This document shows, piece after piece, positions 42,799 to 53,413 of a stretch of DNA of 64,000 nucleotides (its first letter is position 1; every line of letters begins with the position of its first letter). The translations under genes were made by a program, and so were the position numbers. The stretch is from Symsagittifera roscoffensis. Its lineage: Eukaryota; Xenacoelomorpha; Acoela; Convolutidae. The notes below the pieces were generated by a model. The model had not been told where the DNA came from. It saw nothing but the letters and a program-made list of their open reading frames with translations, and ran no database searches. Location: NCBI RefSeq assembly GCF_963678635.1, contig NC_087066.1:7903954-7967953 (forward strand), given 5' to 3'.

Positions 42799-43634
42799 AT
42801 ACACTTGCTCACTAGTGAACCCCATTTGGAATATCCTTTTCGGGATATTGCTTTCTTTTCAAAAGAAAGATAAATATGGAAGGGTCCAACATTTTCTTGT
42901 TGGTAGTCCAACCATATTTATTTGGCTTTTTTATCAAACACTCTCTGTCCTCTCTCTCTCATCATACTTTGTGCCCGGTGGGGTTAGCCAGGTCTTACGC
43001 AAAGTAACAGAGAGTGTTTTAAGCCATAAATCTGCATTATATTACATTCATATACATGTTTTGGGTGAAAAACGGACAATTTTTTGGTAAAAATGTGAAA
43101 AAAAAAAAAATTATGTTTTTTTTTCGAAAAATGAACATGACCCTTAACCCTGCTCAGAAATTCATGGCAAATTGATTGAGGGTAGTTTCAATGGATTTGG
43201 AGAGAAAAAAAATTTTTTCCCAATTTTTTTTTTCAATATTTTCACAAAAATCAGATTTTCTCAAAAAATCACAACTTTTCAGGCGTCTACTCTCATTGAT
43301 TGGGCTATAATTGTTTTTTTTTTTGAATTTCTACGCTTGTCCTAATTACGTATCAGATAGCTCCTAAAAATTTCAAACCACATTCACTTGAATTTAAAAC
43401 GAACGAATAATTCAAGCTAAAAATGAAGGAAAAAAGAAGTTAAAAAATTATGTTTTTTAAATTTCGAACTTGACCAGTAGAACTGTGCTCGAGGTCCCAC
43501 AAAACTTACTGGTTTTTTTGTTGATAGATTTAAAAGACACTTTTTTAAACATTACTTTTCCTTTTTTCACAACATAAAAAGTTTGAGGTTTTCCTTTATT
43601 TTGAAAAAAAAAAAAATTTCACTTGAAATTACAG
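42508..43634. other. Non-coding part of the cargo module with hairpins
   Basis: Contains a (GA)n run at about 42764-42795. A hairpin lies at 42868-42929 (AAAGATAAATATGG facing CCATATTTATTT). A second lies at 42938-43021 (AAACACTCTCTGT facing ACAGAGAGTGTTT, with ACTTTG/CAAAGT inside). A/T-rich sequence follows up to the right inverted-repeat arm. No gene is supported. Confidence 0.6.
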
Positions 43635-43755
43635 AACGGGAGGCGTTCCCGAGGAGCGTAGCGACGAGCAACGCCGGGTTAGCTATTGCCCCTTAAACCA
43701 AACGGCCATGCCTTAATATTTCGAAGGACATGATATGAAATGTTTCACGGGACAC
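43635..43755 (-). repeat. Internal inverted repeat, right arm
   Basis: Inverse of 40009-40128. It runs from CGGGAGGCGTTCCCGAGGAG through CGCCGGGTTAGCTATTGCCC to TGTTTCACGGGACAC. Mismatches are scattered and indels few. Confidence 0.92.
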
Positions 43756-44458
43756 CGAATGACATGAAGGAAACTTTGATTCCGATATCTTTTACACATT
43801 CAAATGACAATCTATGCTTATCATGCATCGGTAACTATCAAGGTGTCAAATTTGCAAAATTTTCATTTTTTAAGTTTACTATTTTTTCAACTTAATTAGT
43901 TAGTTGAGGGCTTTACTTTCTGAATACTTTTATCTCATAAATCTACTTTTTATTATACCTATTTACGCAAACCAAGAAGTGGGCTTGAAATCATTAGGAA
44001 ATTACTGTTTCACGGTTAAAATTAGTCAGAAAAAGTTTTAGGCTCTATCTGAATCATTCTAAGCATTAAATTTTGTAATTTAGTGCTGAAATGTTAATTG
44101 AAAGTCTAAACCAGTCGCCTAAAAAAAGCCAAAATTTTATCGCTAACCCTTAAAATTAACAGCAAAAGTTTGAGGCTGTAAATGAATCAGTTTTTAGTAT
44201 ACAAAACCCCTCCACTTGAGCAGAGTGATGAGACATATAGAGCTTAAAGCTAGAATAAACCCTGTTTTTGGAAAGGAAAAGACTTATTGCCAAGACGGCG
44301 AAGTATAACTCTCGTTAATGGCTTCTACTTGCCCTTACCCGCAAAGTTTTTTGGTGCTAGTCACTTCTCGCTTTTGCTTTTCCATAACCAGTTCTACTTG
44401 AAATTCCCCTAAATTTTCTTGAAATTTTCCTGAATTACTTCAGTAACTTCAACAAACA
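43756..44458. promoter_or_regulatory. Polymerase upstream region
   Basis: A 700-nt AT-rich leader between the cargo module and the polymerase start. No TATA-like element stands out near the start, and nothing else is recognisable. Confidence 0.35.
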
Positions 44459-47400
44459 ATGCCGAACTCTACTTCTATCGCGACACCTGTTCCTTGCCAG
44501 CAGTGCGGAAAAATACTGAGGTCTAAAAGGAACTTGAGAAGACATGAGCAAAAAGTTCACAAGATCCTTCCTCCCCCTCCTCCTCAAACTGTTTGCGATG
44601 AGTGTCTAGAGTCATTCGAGAGTTTGTCGGAAGCCCGAGAACACGTCGAGCTGGTACATGACATGACTTCGAATAGTCATTGTATCTATTGCCATACAAT
44701 ATTTCTCACCGCGGAAAGCTATGGACAACACTTGCTGAAGAAGCACGCATTGCCTGTTTGGGACGGCATTGAGACGACGTCTTCCGCTGCCCCAACGGAA
44801 AGCGCGTTCAGAGGCAAATTGCGTCGATACGATCTCAAAGTTGGTGAAAAAGAAATGGATTTGCTTCAAGTCATGATGCAAAACAAGGAGGAAATAGATG
44901 CTCTTATACTGGAAAGGGTCAAAGAGGGTCCGAACAAGGTGCAATTCCATGTGGAAGTGGGAATGATCAAAATTCCCACTGTGCAAGACGGGGACAGTGG
45001 AAACTTCGAAAGGACCATGCTGTTTCTGAACACTAAGACATTGACAGTGTACTTCGAGGGAATAGCTGGGGTTCAATTCTTGGAACTGATTGAACATATG
45101 GTCAACCAAGTCAATTCGTTCTCTTCTCATGGTAGCGGATGGATTATTGACAGAATTGAAAAATTGCAAATCAGTTTCGCGGCCTTCTCACCAATAAGAG
45201 CACGATCCTACCTCGAGCTACCTGATGCACTCAGCGCAGCATCTACTCTGCTCACAAATATCAACACTAAAGATGATGACCGTTGCTTTCTCTACTCCTT
45301 TGTTGCAGCATATCACAATGTGAATGAGCCGGCCCTCTACCCCACATCTAGACGGTGGCTGGAGAAAAACAAAGTCTCAACCTACAATCTCGACAAAGAA
45401 GGAATTGTGAAAATCAATGGGGAATACGAAATGCCAATGGGTCTGATGGATATGGACAGATTTGAAAAGTTGAACAATTGTCAAATCAACGTCTTCCGGT
45501 AAGCAAATTCTAATTTCCTTCTAAAAATTTTAAAATTCCTTCAATAATGTTCTTCACCTATTCAAACACCCTTTTTATTTCATTTCAAACCTAGGTATAA
45601 AAATTATTTTTCTGTTCAGGTACAACGATGGCGAATTGTTGCCCATAAGAGTATCGAGCAGATTCACTACTAGCCTGATTGTGGACTTGTTGCTGCTGAC
45701 AGATGGATCAAAATATCACTATGTGTTGATAAGTGATCTCCAGAAACTGGTCGAGTACGTGCGCCACAAAGTGCACCGATTTCAATCTGAGATTTGTCGC
45801 AAATGTTTCCACACATGCGCTTCTTTCGAAACTTTGAGAAGACATCAAGAACTGTGCTACCAAGACGAAGATGTCGTCATAACAATGCCCAAGCCGGGAA
45901 AAGATGACCACAAGTTCAAAAACTTAACAGCTCGTTGGTACGTACCCAGAGTAATCTACTTTGATTTGGAGTCACTGCTCTTACCAGTATACGGACCGCA
46001 ACCTGATCCGCGAAAATCTAGCACGCAAACAATTGAAATCCATCAACCGTGCGGCTACGCGTTAGCAGTAATCGAATTTGGGAAAAAAGACCTGTTAAAG
46101 TTTGAGCTTAAAAGAGGACCGAATGTGATGGAAGAGCTAATTAGCTCCCTTGAATCGTTAGCGAGACAAATTTACGTAGAAAAAAGGAAATATTACACTT
46201 TCACTGGTATAACAGACCAGGAACGGGAAGATGCTACAATTTGTTGGATATGCGAGAATGATTTTTCCGACAATGATCAAGTGGTACTTGATCATTGCCA
46301 TTACACCAACAAGTTTCTGGGTTGGGCACACAATGAGTGTAACGTTAATAGAAAAACAACAAATTACATTCCAGTGGTAGCTCATAATTTGTCAAATTAT
46401 GATTTACACTTTATAATCAAAGCGCTGGCAAAAAGCGATTCGGAAAACACTTTTTCCGTAATACCCGCATCTGAAGAAAAATATATATCCTTGACAATCT
46501 CAGTCTACATAAAAACGTACACGGACAAAAACGGAAAAATCAAAAAACTCTACGAAAATCTGAGATTCATCGATTCGTATAGGTTCAGCTGGCATCGTTG
46601 GCAAAACTTGTCGATAATTTGCCCAACGAAAAGTTTTTTCTGCTGGAGAACTATTTTGAAAAACTCGGCCACTCACGTGAAAAAGTCAGTCTGTTGAAAC
46701 AGAAAGGGCATTACCCCTACTCATACTTCAACTCATTCGAAAAATTCCGAGAAACTCGCCTTCCCCCACGAGCAATGTGGAAAAATAGTCTAACAGGAGG
46801 GGATGTGAGTGTTTCAAGAAGCGAGCACAATCATGCCCTTAAAGTTTTCACCGAACTGAAGTGTGGCTCACTTGGTGATTACCACGACTTGTACTTGACT
46901 ACAGATGTGCTATTGCTTGCTTCCGTTTTCGAAGCTTTTCGTGAAGTTTGCTATCAAACATACGGGCTGGATTGCGCCTGTTACTTCACGGCAAGTAACC
47001 TTTCCGGGGACGCCTTTCTAAAAGTTTGTAAGCCCGAACTGAAACTCTTAACGGACCGTGAACATCTAGACCTTGTGCAGCGAATGATACGAGGAGGCAT
47101 GTCGTCGATTTACGCGCGCCGATTTTACAAAGCAAACAATAAATACCTCGACGATTTTTCGCCCTCAGAACCATCAAGCTACATCCTCAATATTGATGCA
47201 AACAATTTGTACGGGGGGATAATGAAACACTGCCCTTTGCCCTTAAACGATTTTTCAATAGTTGAAAAAAGTCTGGCAGACATACTGCTCACCAGCGAAA
47301 CATCAGAATGGGGTTATATAGTTGAAGTCAATTTAACCATACCCGAAGAGCTTCACGACTTCTTTGCTGATTACCCCCTTGCCCCCTCTCGTGAAGTAGT

Positions 47401-49038
47401 GGACATCGGTGCAATGAGCAACGAGCAAGTCGACATGTTGGGAAAATTGGGAATCACCACACTGCCAAAAGTGCCAAAGCTTCTACAGACCTTGCATCCT
47501 AAAGAAGGTTATGTTTTGCACTACCTTACCCTAAAATTGTACCATGAGCTAGGAATGAAAATAACTCACCTCGGAAAAGTTCTTCAGTTCCGCCAAAGTC
47601 ACTGGATGGCACCCTTTGTCGACCTCAACACCCGCCTACGAAAAGCCGCGGTAAATAAATTCCAGGAGAACTTCTACAAGCTAATTGTTAATTCAGCTTT
47701 CGGTAAGACAATGGAGTCTAAGTTAGGAAGAAAGAAGCTGGAGATTGTAAGGAATGAGAGAGAACTTTTACAAAAAACAGCTCTGAGCACAATGAAAAGC
47801 TTTCAAATCATTGACGATCAATTAGCCACAATTAGCTTTTCAGTAACAAAAATATTGTGGGATAAACCTATGATAGTTGGTGCGACCATCCTAGACCTCG
47901 CCAAGCGTTTCATGTTTCAGTTTCACTATCAAAAAATGAAACCAAATCTAAACTTGGAACTCCTTTACTCCGACACGGATAGTTTTATTTACGCCATAAA
48001 AACTGATGACGTTTACCGAGACTTGGAGAAAATAAAAGCTGATTTCGACTTTTCAAATTACGATAAGGACCATTTCTTGTTCGAGGATACCAACAAGAAA
48101 GTTGTGCTGAAGTTCAAAGACGAGACTGGTGGGAAGCCGATCAGAGAATTCATCGCCCTAAAACCGAAACTATATTCGGTCGTCCTTAATGGTAAATAAA
48201 ATTTAAGCCACCCTTCCACCCCCCATTCCTACCTTTTACAGAACAAAAATACCACCACCAACCTACCTACACCCCATAATTTGTTGCATTAAACTATGGG
48301 CATTTAGCTGATTTAGGCAACATTATACAATGTTGCCTAAACGTTGATTTATCTGACAACATATTCCCTCTTGTTTCCTCTTTTTTAATCATAATTTAGA
48401 GTCTTCTGCTCTTTTTTGGTAAAATGAATCAAATTTTGTTCGGTATAAATTGAGTTGCTGAAGTGAAATGAAGCTATCCCCAACGTTGTAGAAAAGAATA
48501 ATAATTTTGCTATTGTTTAGAAGGCACTCAAAAATTGAGTGCCAAAGGAATTAAACGGAGTGCACAGAGAGAACTGGTCCACCAAACCTTCAGGGACACA
48601 TTATTCACTGGAAAAACAATGAGAGTATACAACTATAATATAGTTTCGAAAGGTCACACCAATATGACAGTGAAACAAAACAAACTTGCATTATCACCAT
48701 TCGACTCAAAACGTTTTCTACTTTTCGACGGAATTTCGACAGTGCCCTTTGGCCATAAAGCCGCTGAAGAAAATGCTTTTCTAGAAGACATTTACATGGA
48801 CACCGAGTGGGCCAACTCATACAATGAAACTGATAACAGTTCTCCCGATTTTACACTCCCGGATTGGGGATTTTTACAGCGGCCCTACTCAGAAGCAGAG
48901 CTGCAAGAAGAAGAAGAAGCTTCTAGTAGCCGAGTCCGTGAACGTCCCCCTATAAAAAACCCATTTATTTTATCTGAAGCTTCAGAAGAACGACCATCTA
49001 AAAAACACCGCAAAGAAAACCAAAACAATAAACATTAA
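44459..49038 (+). CDS. Protein-primed family B DNA polymerase, three exons, one frame break
   Basis: Exons 44459-45498, 45620-48191 and 48521-49038. Exon 1 has three C2H2-like zinc fingers (Cys13/16-His29/34, Cys46/49-His62/67, Cys75/78-His91/96) and the N-terminal domain usual in Polinton polymerases. Exon 2 carries exonuclease motif I (YFDLESLLLP), an HNH/endonuclease VII-like insert (ICWICENDF then DHCHYTNKFLGWAHNECN), motif II (AHNLSNYDLHFI) and motif III (YLTTDVLLLA). It also carries polymerase motifs A (NIDANNLYGG), B (LIVNSAFGKTM) and C (LYSDTDSFIY). Exon 3 holds the C-terminal domain and an acidic/basic tail. The frame changes near 46585 between exonuclease motifs II and III, consistent with loss of one base or gain of two. 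This copy therefore cannot make a full product unless the base call is wrong. Confidence 0.93.
45499..45619 (+). other. Spliceosomal intron 1 of the Polinton polymerase
   Basis: A 121-nt intron with donor GTAAGC and acceptor TTTTTCTGTTCAG. Phase 2 matches on both sides. Read without splicing, exon 1 stops at once (TAA at 45500-45502). Confidence 0.9.
48192..48520 (+). other. Spliceosomal intron 2 of the Polinton polymerase
   Basis: A 329-nt intron with donor GTAAAT and acceptor TATTGTTTAG. Phase 1 matches on both sides. Without splicing the frame stops at 48197-48199 and the conserved C-terminal domain is lost. Confidence 0.85.
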
Positions 49039-49113
49039 AGTCTGAAACATATATTTTCAGATGATTTTTACTCTTCGTCCTTTTTATACTTCGGCTTGTA
49101 TATGTTTTGGTTT

Positions 49114-49320
49114 TTACCAATTTACAACTAATAAAATACTCGTATTGAGCTCAATCACTGTTTTAACATAAATAGCTTCAGGCAAATAAACTAGTAGACA
49201 CAAACCAAGTGTTAATTCAAACAAATGTGTGAAATCCTTAGGCTTGTTTTGAATAATAAACTTTAATAGCATGACAAATCTTTGACGAAAAGAAAGAAAG
49301 CCAGGAAATGATATCCACAT
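49114..49320 (-). CDS. Possible small hydrophobic ORF, 68 aa
   Basis: Minus-strand ORF between the polymerase and the right terminal repeat. It has a hydrophobic stretch (FELTLGLCLLVYLPEAIYV) that could span a membrane. No family match is recognised, and the length is near chance for this AT-rich DNA. Confidence 0.25.
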   Translation of the reverse strand: MWISFPGFLSFRQRFVMLLKFIIQNKPKDFTHLFELTLGLCLLVYLPEAIYVKTVIELNTSILLVVNW

Positions 49321-49414
49321 GAAACTAGGACGAAAAAAGAAAAGTTCAGGAATTAGGACGATTAATTTTAATTATCGCGGGAAAAGGGACCGCTTTCAAA
49401 GGAATTAGAAGGAA

Positions 49415-49631
49415 TTATTGTATCGCGTCCCGGTTGTTGAGCTCAGCTTAACAAGATCCTAAGGAGGGGGTCTTTTACTTTAGGGGTGGGAACTTGCGAT
49501 CATTTACAAAATCCTAGGATAGGGGTCCTCCAAAAAATTAAGGACCCCTTTCCTAGGATTTTGCTTTACGTGAGGACCCCCCCCTTAGGAAGGACCCCCC
49601 CTTAGGATCCGGGACACGATACAATACTACT
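49415..49631 (-). repeat. Polinton right terminal inverted repeat
   Basis: About 217 bp, inverse of 31297-31522, ending CACGATACAATACTACT. The palindromic organisation is the same: ATTGTATCGCGTCCCGG at its inner edge (49416) mirrors CCGGGACACGATACAAT at its outer edge. Confidence 0.95.
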
Positions 49632-49637
49632 TTGGAG
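49632..49637 (+). repeat. Polinton target site duplication, right (TTGGAG)
   Basis: Identical to 31291-31296. Confidence 0.95.
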
Positions 49638-50910
49638 CCAAACCAAAAGAGCCAAACCAACCAGAGAAAAACTCCCGAGGAAATAGTGGGGATCAATTCG
49701 GATCATCGTTTTGCTTTAAACCGGCAGATTTTGTCGCTTAACACCAAACGTGAGGTCCATACAAAAAACGGAAGCCACATAATGCCTCGCAGGAGGACGG
49801 GCGTCTACCAAAAGAGATCGAAGAAGGTAACTGTCTAATAGCGGACACCGACTGCGAAGATAACAAGAATGCATACGAAAAAATTATGTGAAAAATTGTG
49901 CGGGCGATGAAACACACAACGTTCTTGAATTGAAGTCGATTTCGAGGAACACTTTTACGTTTAGGAAGACTTGAATGCTCTTGAACAAACGGAAGCGCTA
50001 TCGTCGGTCAAACGGACCAGACAGGACTGACATGAGAAATAATCGACACATGGATAACCCATACGTCATTGTCGATAAAAGTGAACTAGATCATAACAAA
50101 AAGTACCCAGTTGAAATCCATTTCATAGGAAATGATAGAGGCTGGCAGTTAGTAAACGATCTGGAAACTGGTTGGAAAGAGAGTGCGTCGCGCCGAGAGC
50201 CCCAGGCGCATAATGACACGCAGAGTTTGAGAAAATTGAACAGGTATTATGAGGATTCTCGAACGAATATCCGATGTGAGTAGAGACAGCCGAAGCAAAA
50301 AATGACAGTTCAAGAGTAGAAAAAAGCTCTACAGCCAAAATAGCATGATCTCACAATGGATAGCCAAGCCCCTCGATTTGACGATATCACCAAGCAGTCT
50401 AACTTATTTTTATCCTTCAACCTCAATGAGGACAACAACCGGTATTTTTATCAAGGGGGAATGGGGTAGGGCTTACCCTTGTCAAAGAACTAATGGTTTA
50501 GAAAAACTTTTTTTTGAGAAATAGCGGAACTAGGAGTTGATAAAAAACGAGTCAAAAATAGACAGACTCATTATGATGAAATTGATTTGAAATATGCCTG
50601 GTCTAGCAAAACCAAAGTTGTGAGTAGTGAATTCATCCTGGCAGAAATTACTGATGCTATGTTTTATCCAAATCCTAACGAAGAAGACAAGGTAAGAACC
50701 ACGGCTGGTATTTTTCGCGGGATCGCCTCCAGGAGTCGCCTTCAAATCAACAGATCCTGAACGCGATCAAGATGTTCAGGAAGAAGTGCAGAAGCTATAC
50801 TCTAGGAGTTGTCCTGGCTATCTGCGTTACTTCGCTATGACATCGGAGTTGAGACCAGAAACTTTACAGTTTGTTGTGACATTCTAGGCACAGCACTGAA
50901 AAGGTGAAGC
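49638..50910 (+). pseudogene. Degenerate coding-like segment, origin unknown
   Basis: Several frames stay open for 60-100 codons with balanced composition, then break. They read DHRFALNRQILSLNTKREVH at about 49700, VIVDKSELDHNKKYPVEIHF at about 50070 and HYDEIDLKYAWSSKTKVVSS at about 50570. The pieces are in different frames with stops between, as in a decayed mobile-element gene. I do not recognise the protein. Confidence 0.4.
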
Positions 50911-51514
50911 GAAGTGCTGTTTGCGGCTGTTAATATAGTCTTGACACCATAGATCACCAAACCTCGGAAGGTTTAGCAGCCAGCCTGTTGGTCTGACGTG
51001 TCTCACTCAGTGATAGGCATACCAGACCACTATACCTAACCATGCTAAACAAAACTCTAGGGCTCAACTTCAGTGTAAAAGAAGGAGCCACGAGCTCCCG
51101 ATCTGTCGAATGATCTTTGGACCCGACACGGCCATTCAAAAAATCGCGGCAGTTTTGCAATTTTTATTGAGGATGAAATTGACGGGTCTCAGTGGAGAAA
51201 CTCTAGTATCTTGTTAAGTCTTTTATCACATACTTTTTGGCTCATCTGGTCAAATTGACCACGGAGGAGGGAGAAAAGACAGAACGACTTCTGGCCATCA
51301 TGGAAATCGAGAAGTGGTTGTGTGGACAATTGTGAGAAGCAGGTGAAAAAAATGAGAGCTGTTCTGTGAGATCTTGCGACATCGCCAAAATAATACCTAT
51401 AGCTTACACGATCTTTCGTAGATTTTTCCTGGGTGGTTAGAATTCATTAGCTGAACGAGAAGCCGATGGGGAGCGGTGGTGAAGGAGCCGATGAGGAGAA
51501 GCCGATCGGCGGAT
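50911..51514. other. Unassigned sequence of balanced composition
   Basis: More GC-rich than its surroundings and possibly part of the same decayed element as 49638-50910. No intact frame or RNA gene was recognised. Confidence 0.35.
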
Positions 51515-51690
51515 GGGGAGAGGTGGTGAAGTGGTTACGTCACCGCCTCTCTATCCAAAGGTCGGATGTCCGAGGCCCAGTATGATCGGTGCTCGTTGCT
51601 TGAGGGTGAGGCAGTATTACCCAGCCCAGAGAAATAACCAAAGAGCTGTAGACATTTCCCTCGTGGATAAATAGTATCAATCGGAATGGC
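51515..51690 (+). mobile_element. tRNA-derived SINE, copy 2
   Basis: GAGAGGTGGTGAAGTGGTTA carries the A-box-like part, and TCCGAGGCCC stands at the B-box position. The body GTGCTCGTTGCTTGAGGG matches the copy at 30890-31135 in opposite orientation. Confidence 0.75.
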
Positions 51691-52494
51691 CTTAAAGCAA
51701 AACTCGCCGTTGGTTCTTCCAATGAGCGATAAAGATATGAAGAAACTGCATCGAGACCCAGGCTTTACGCATATGTCTCTTTTTTGCGCATGCTCAATTT
51801 GTTAATCGTTGATTGAAAAAGTATGTTTTTTCGAGTATTGATTAGTTTGAAGTTTAGAAAACGAAAACGAAATGGAAATGTGAGTTGGAAAAATCAGAAG
51901 ATAAATGGAATTTTGTATCAGCAAAACAAGGAAACGATGCTAAGAAAAGATTTTTCAGCCTCAAAATCCAACCTAAAACCGAAGAAATTATTTTGAACAT
52001 GGAAAAAAAGCTAAGGATTCACTAATTACTGCAACAATTATTCATTTAATCAAAAAGTGTTCCTTCTTGCCAAAAAACCTTTGAGCTAGCTTGCTGTATA
52101 TTGATTAGTGTCTATCTCAATTTGTAAAAAATTTGTTGCCCATAAAAAACAATCTGTGACAACAGCATCGGAGATAATTTATATTAAAAACTCCAATTAA
52201 AAAGTTATCGAACGAAACTTCAAAAAGTTTTGCTCGGTAGAATTTATCAAAGTGAAAAAATTTGTCTGGGTTTTTCTGCCATTGTTTTCCCCCAACCTAA
52301 AGTCTTTCTTATTTTTTTAAAGAAAATTATTTAGTTTTGTTTTAAAGTGACTTGCTATTTATTTACCGATATGCAAACACGAACAAGTTAGTCTGATAAC
52401 TTCATATTATTTCCAAAGGCTTCACTTCACCGTGAGGTTGACGTTTTGTCTGGTAGTGGAACTCTAGAAATATATATATTTTTTTCTGGTTTAG
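51691..52494. other. End of the large intron
   Basis: AT-rich, no gene or bounded repeat. It ends with a strong pyrimidine tract and acceptor (TTTTTTTCTGGTTTAG) at 52494. Confidence 0.5.
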
Positions 52495-52614
52495 GAATGG
52501 CATTTTGTACTACCCTTTTAAAGCGGATGATATGAAACGAGTGATGGAAGATTTCGGAGTCAATCGAATGTGGACAGGCCGTAGCAGCGATTACTTGAAA
52601 ACCCACAGCTCTCT
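52495..52614 (+). CDS. C-type lectin domain, second exon
   Basis: Phase 2 in and out, with donor GTAAGC. It reads NGILYYPFKADDMKRVMEDF, then RMWTGRSSDYL. This is the CTLD segment with the G-x-L strand, the E-E/D-M helix and the (F/M)W-x-G core motif. It completes the codon split at 30749 exactly, 21.7 kb upstream across the Polinton. Confidence 0.85.
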
Positions 52615-52701
52615 GTAAGCTATTTGGCAATTTATTTAATCGACAAAATTTTTATTGAAAAAAAAAACAATAATTTAGTATTTTCTCGAGTTTGAGCTTA
52701 G

Positions 52702-52737
52702 ACCACGTTTGGCGCCAATGAAGGCTAAAATTGAAGG
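52702..52737 (+). CDS. C-type lectin domain micro-exon (36 nt), probable
   Basis: A 36-nt, phase 2-2 exon between TTTGAGCTTAG and GTGAGC, reading PRLAPMKAKIE. It adds 12 residues to the long loop of the lectin domain and keeps the frame. Because it is symmetric, the next exon also joins without it, so it could be alternative. Confidence 0.4.
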
Positions 52738-53413
52738 GTGAGCGTGTCGCGAGAACTCATTTTTTGGTTTAAAATTATCGTCATTGTTGGCAAAATGTTT
52801 TTAAAAATTTGACAGCATCTAAGAAAAATTTAGTCGAAATAGGATCCCATAGTGTTTTAGGTGAGCTCAGAACTGTTTTTTCGAAACAGTTCATAAGATT
52901 GACAAATATTTTTGAAAATCCGTCTTCCCTTCATTTCGAAAAGTTTAGATTAGATCCGTATCTGATTTCAAGTGAAATCTCGGTATTGCTGTAATGCATA
53001 ACATTTTTTTGTGCTTCAAATTCGACAAACCCATGAGAAAAATTGCCATCGAAGTTTATTGATATTATTTTTTGACTCAGGTAGCTTATACATATTTTAG
53101 CTTATTTAAACTGGAAACTTATAGGCAGATATGGATTTTCATTGAAAATATCAAGTCCCAGTTTCAGCCTATCTCAAAACCAGTATTTCATCAATCATGT
53201 AAAACCAGTATTTCATCTATCAAGAAATCCAGTATTTCCTCTATCAAAATAATCCGGCAAAACTGTATCGCTAAAAATGTGCAGACGGTATTTTGGAAAA
53301 CTAACCTCATTGAGAAGGTAGCCATTTGGATTCATTTCAGCCGCCTCATCGGAAACACCAGTAACACAAGCAAAAAAGAGGCGAGCGATTGATTGCTTCC
53401 TCAACTCGATCAA

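Larger units (their letters stand above)
31297..49631 (+). mobile_element. Polinton/Maverick element, near-complete
   Basis: The element is 18,335 bp, within the usual 15-20 kb range. It has long terminal inverted repeats starting AGTAGTATTGTATCGTGTCC and a perfect 6-bp target duplication. It carries packaging ATPase, integrase, two capsid proteins, core-like protein, maturation protease and protein-primed DNA polymerase. The morphogenesis genes are all on the plus strand in the left block and the polymerase is on the right. Between them lies an inverted-repeat-bounded ambisense module. The element sits in an intron of a C-type lectin gene, in the gene's own orientation. One frame change in the polymerase is the only clear lesion I saw in the core genes. 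Confidence 0.97.

Noticed and set aside
40009-43755. The cargo module as an integrated parvovirus-like genome with terminal repeats
   Set aside because: Size and ambisense layout are suggestive, but there is no helicase domain or capsid gene. The HxH motif alone is too weak.
44612-45169. 185-codon minus-strand ORF opposite the polymerase N-terminus
   Set aside because: It is an antisense shadow of a real exon. The plus frame carries zinc fingers and conserved polymerase sequence.
46578-46589. A mini-intron to explain the polymerase frame break
   Set aside because: A GT...AG stretch exists but is 12 nt, too short to splice and a multiple of three, so it would not restore the frame.
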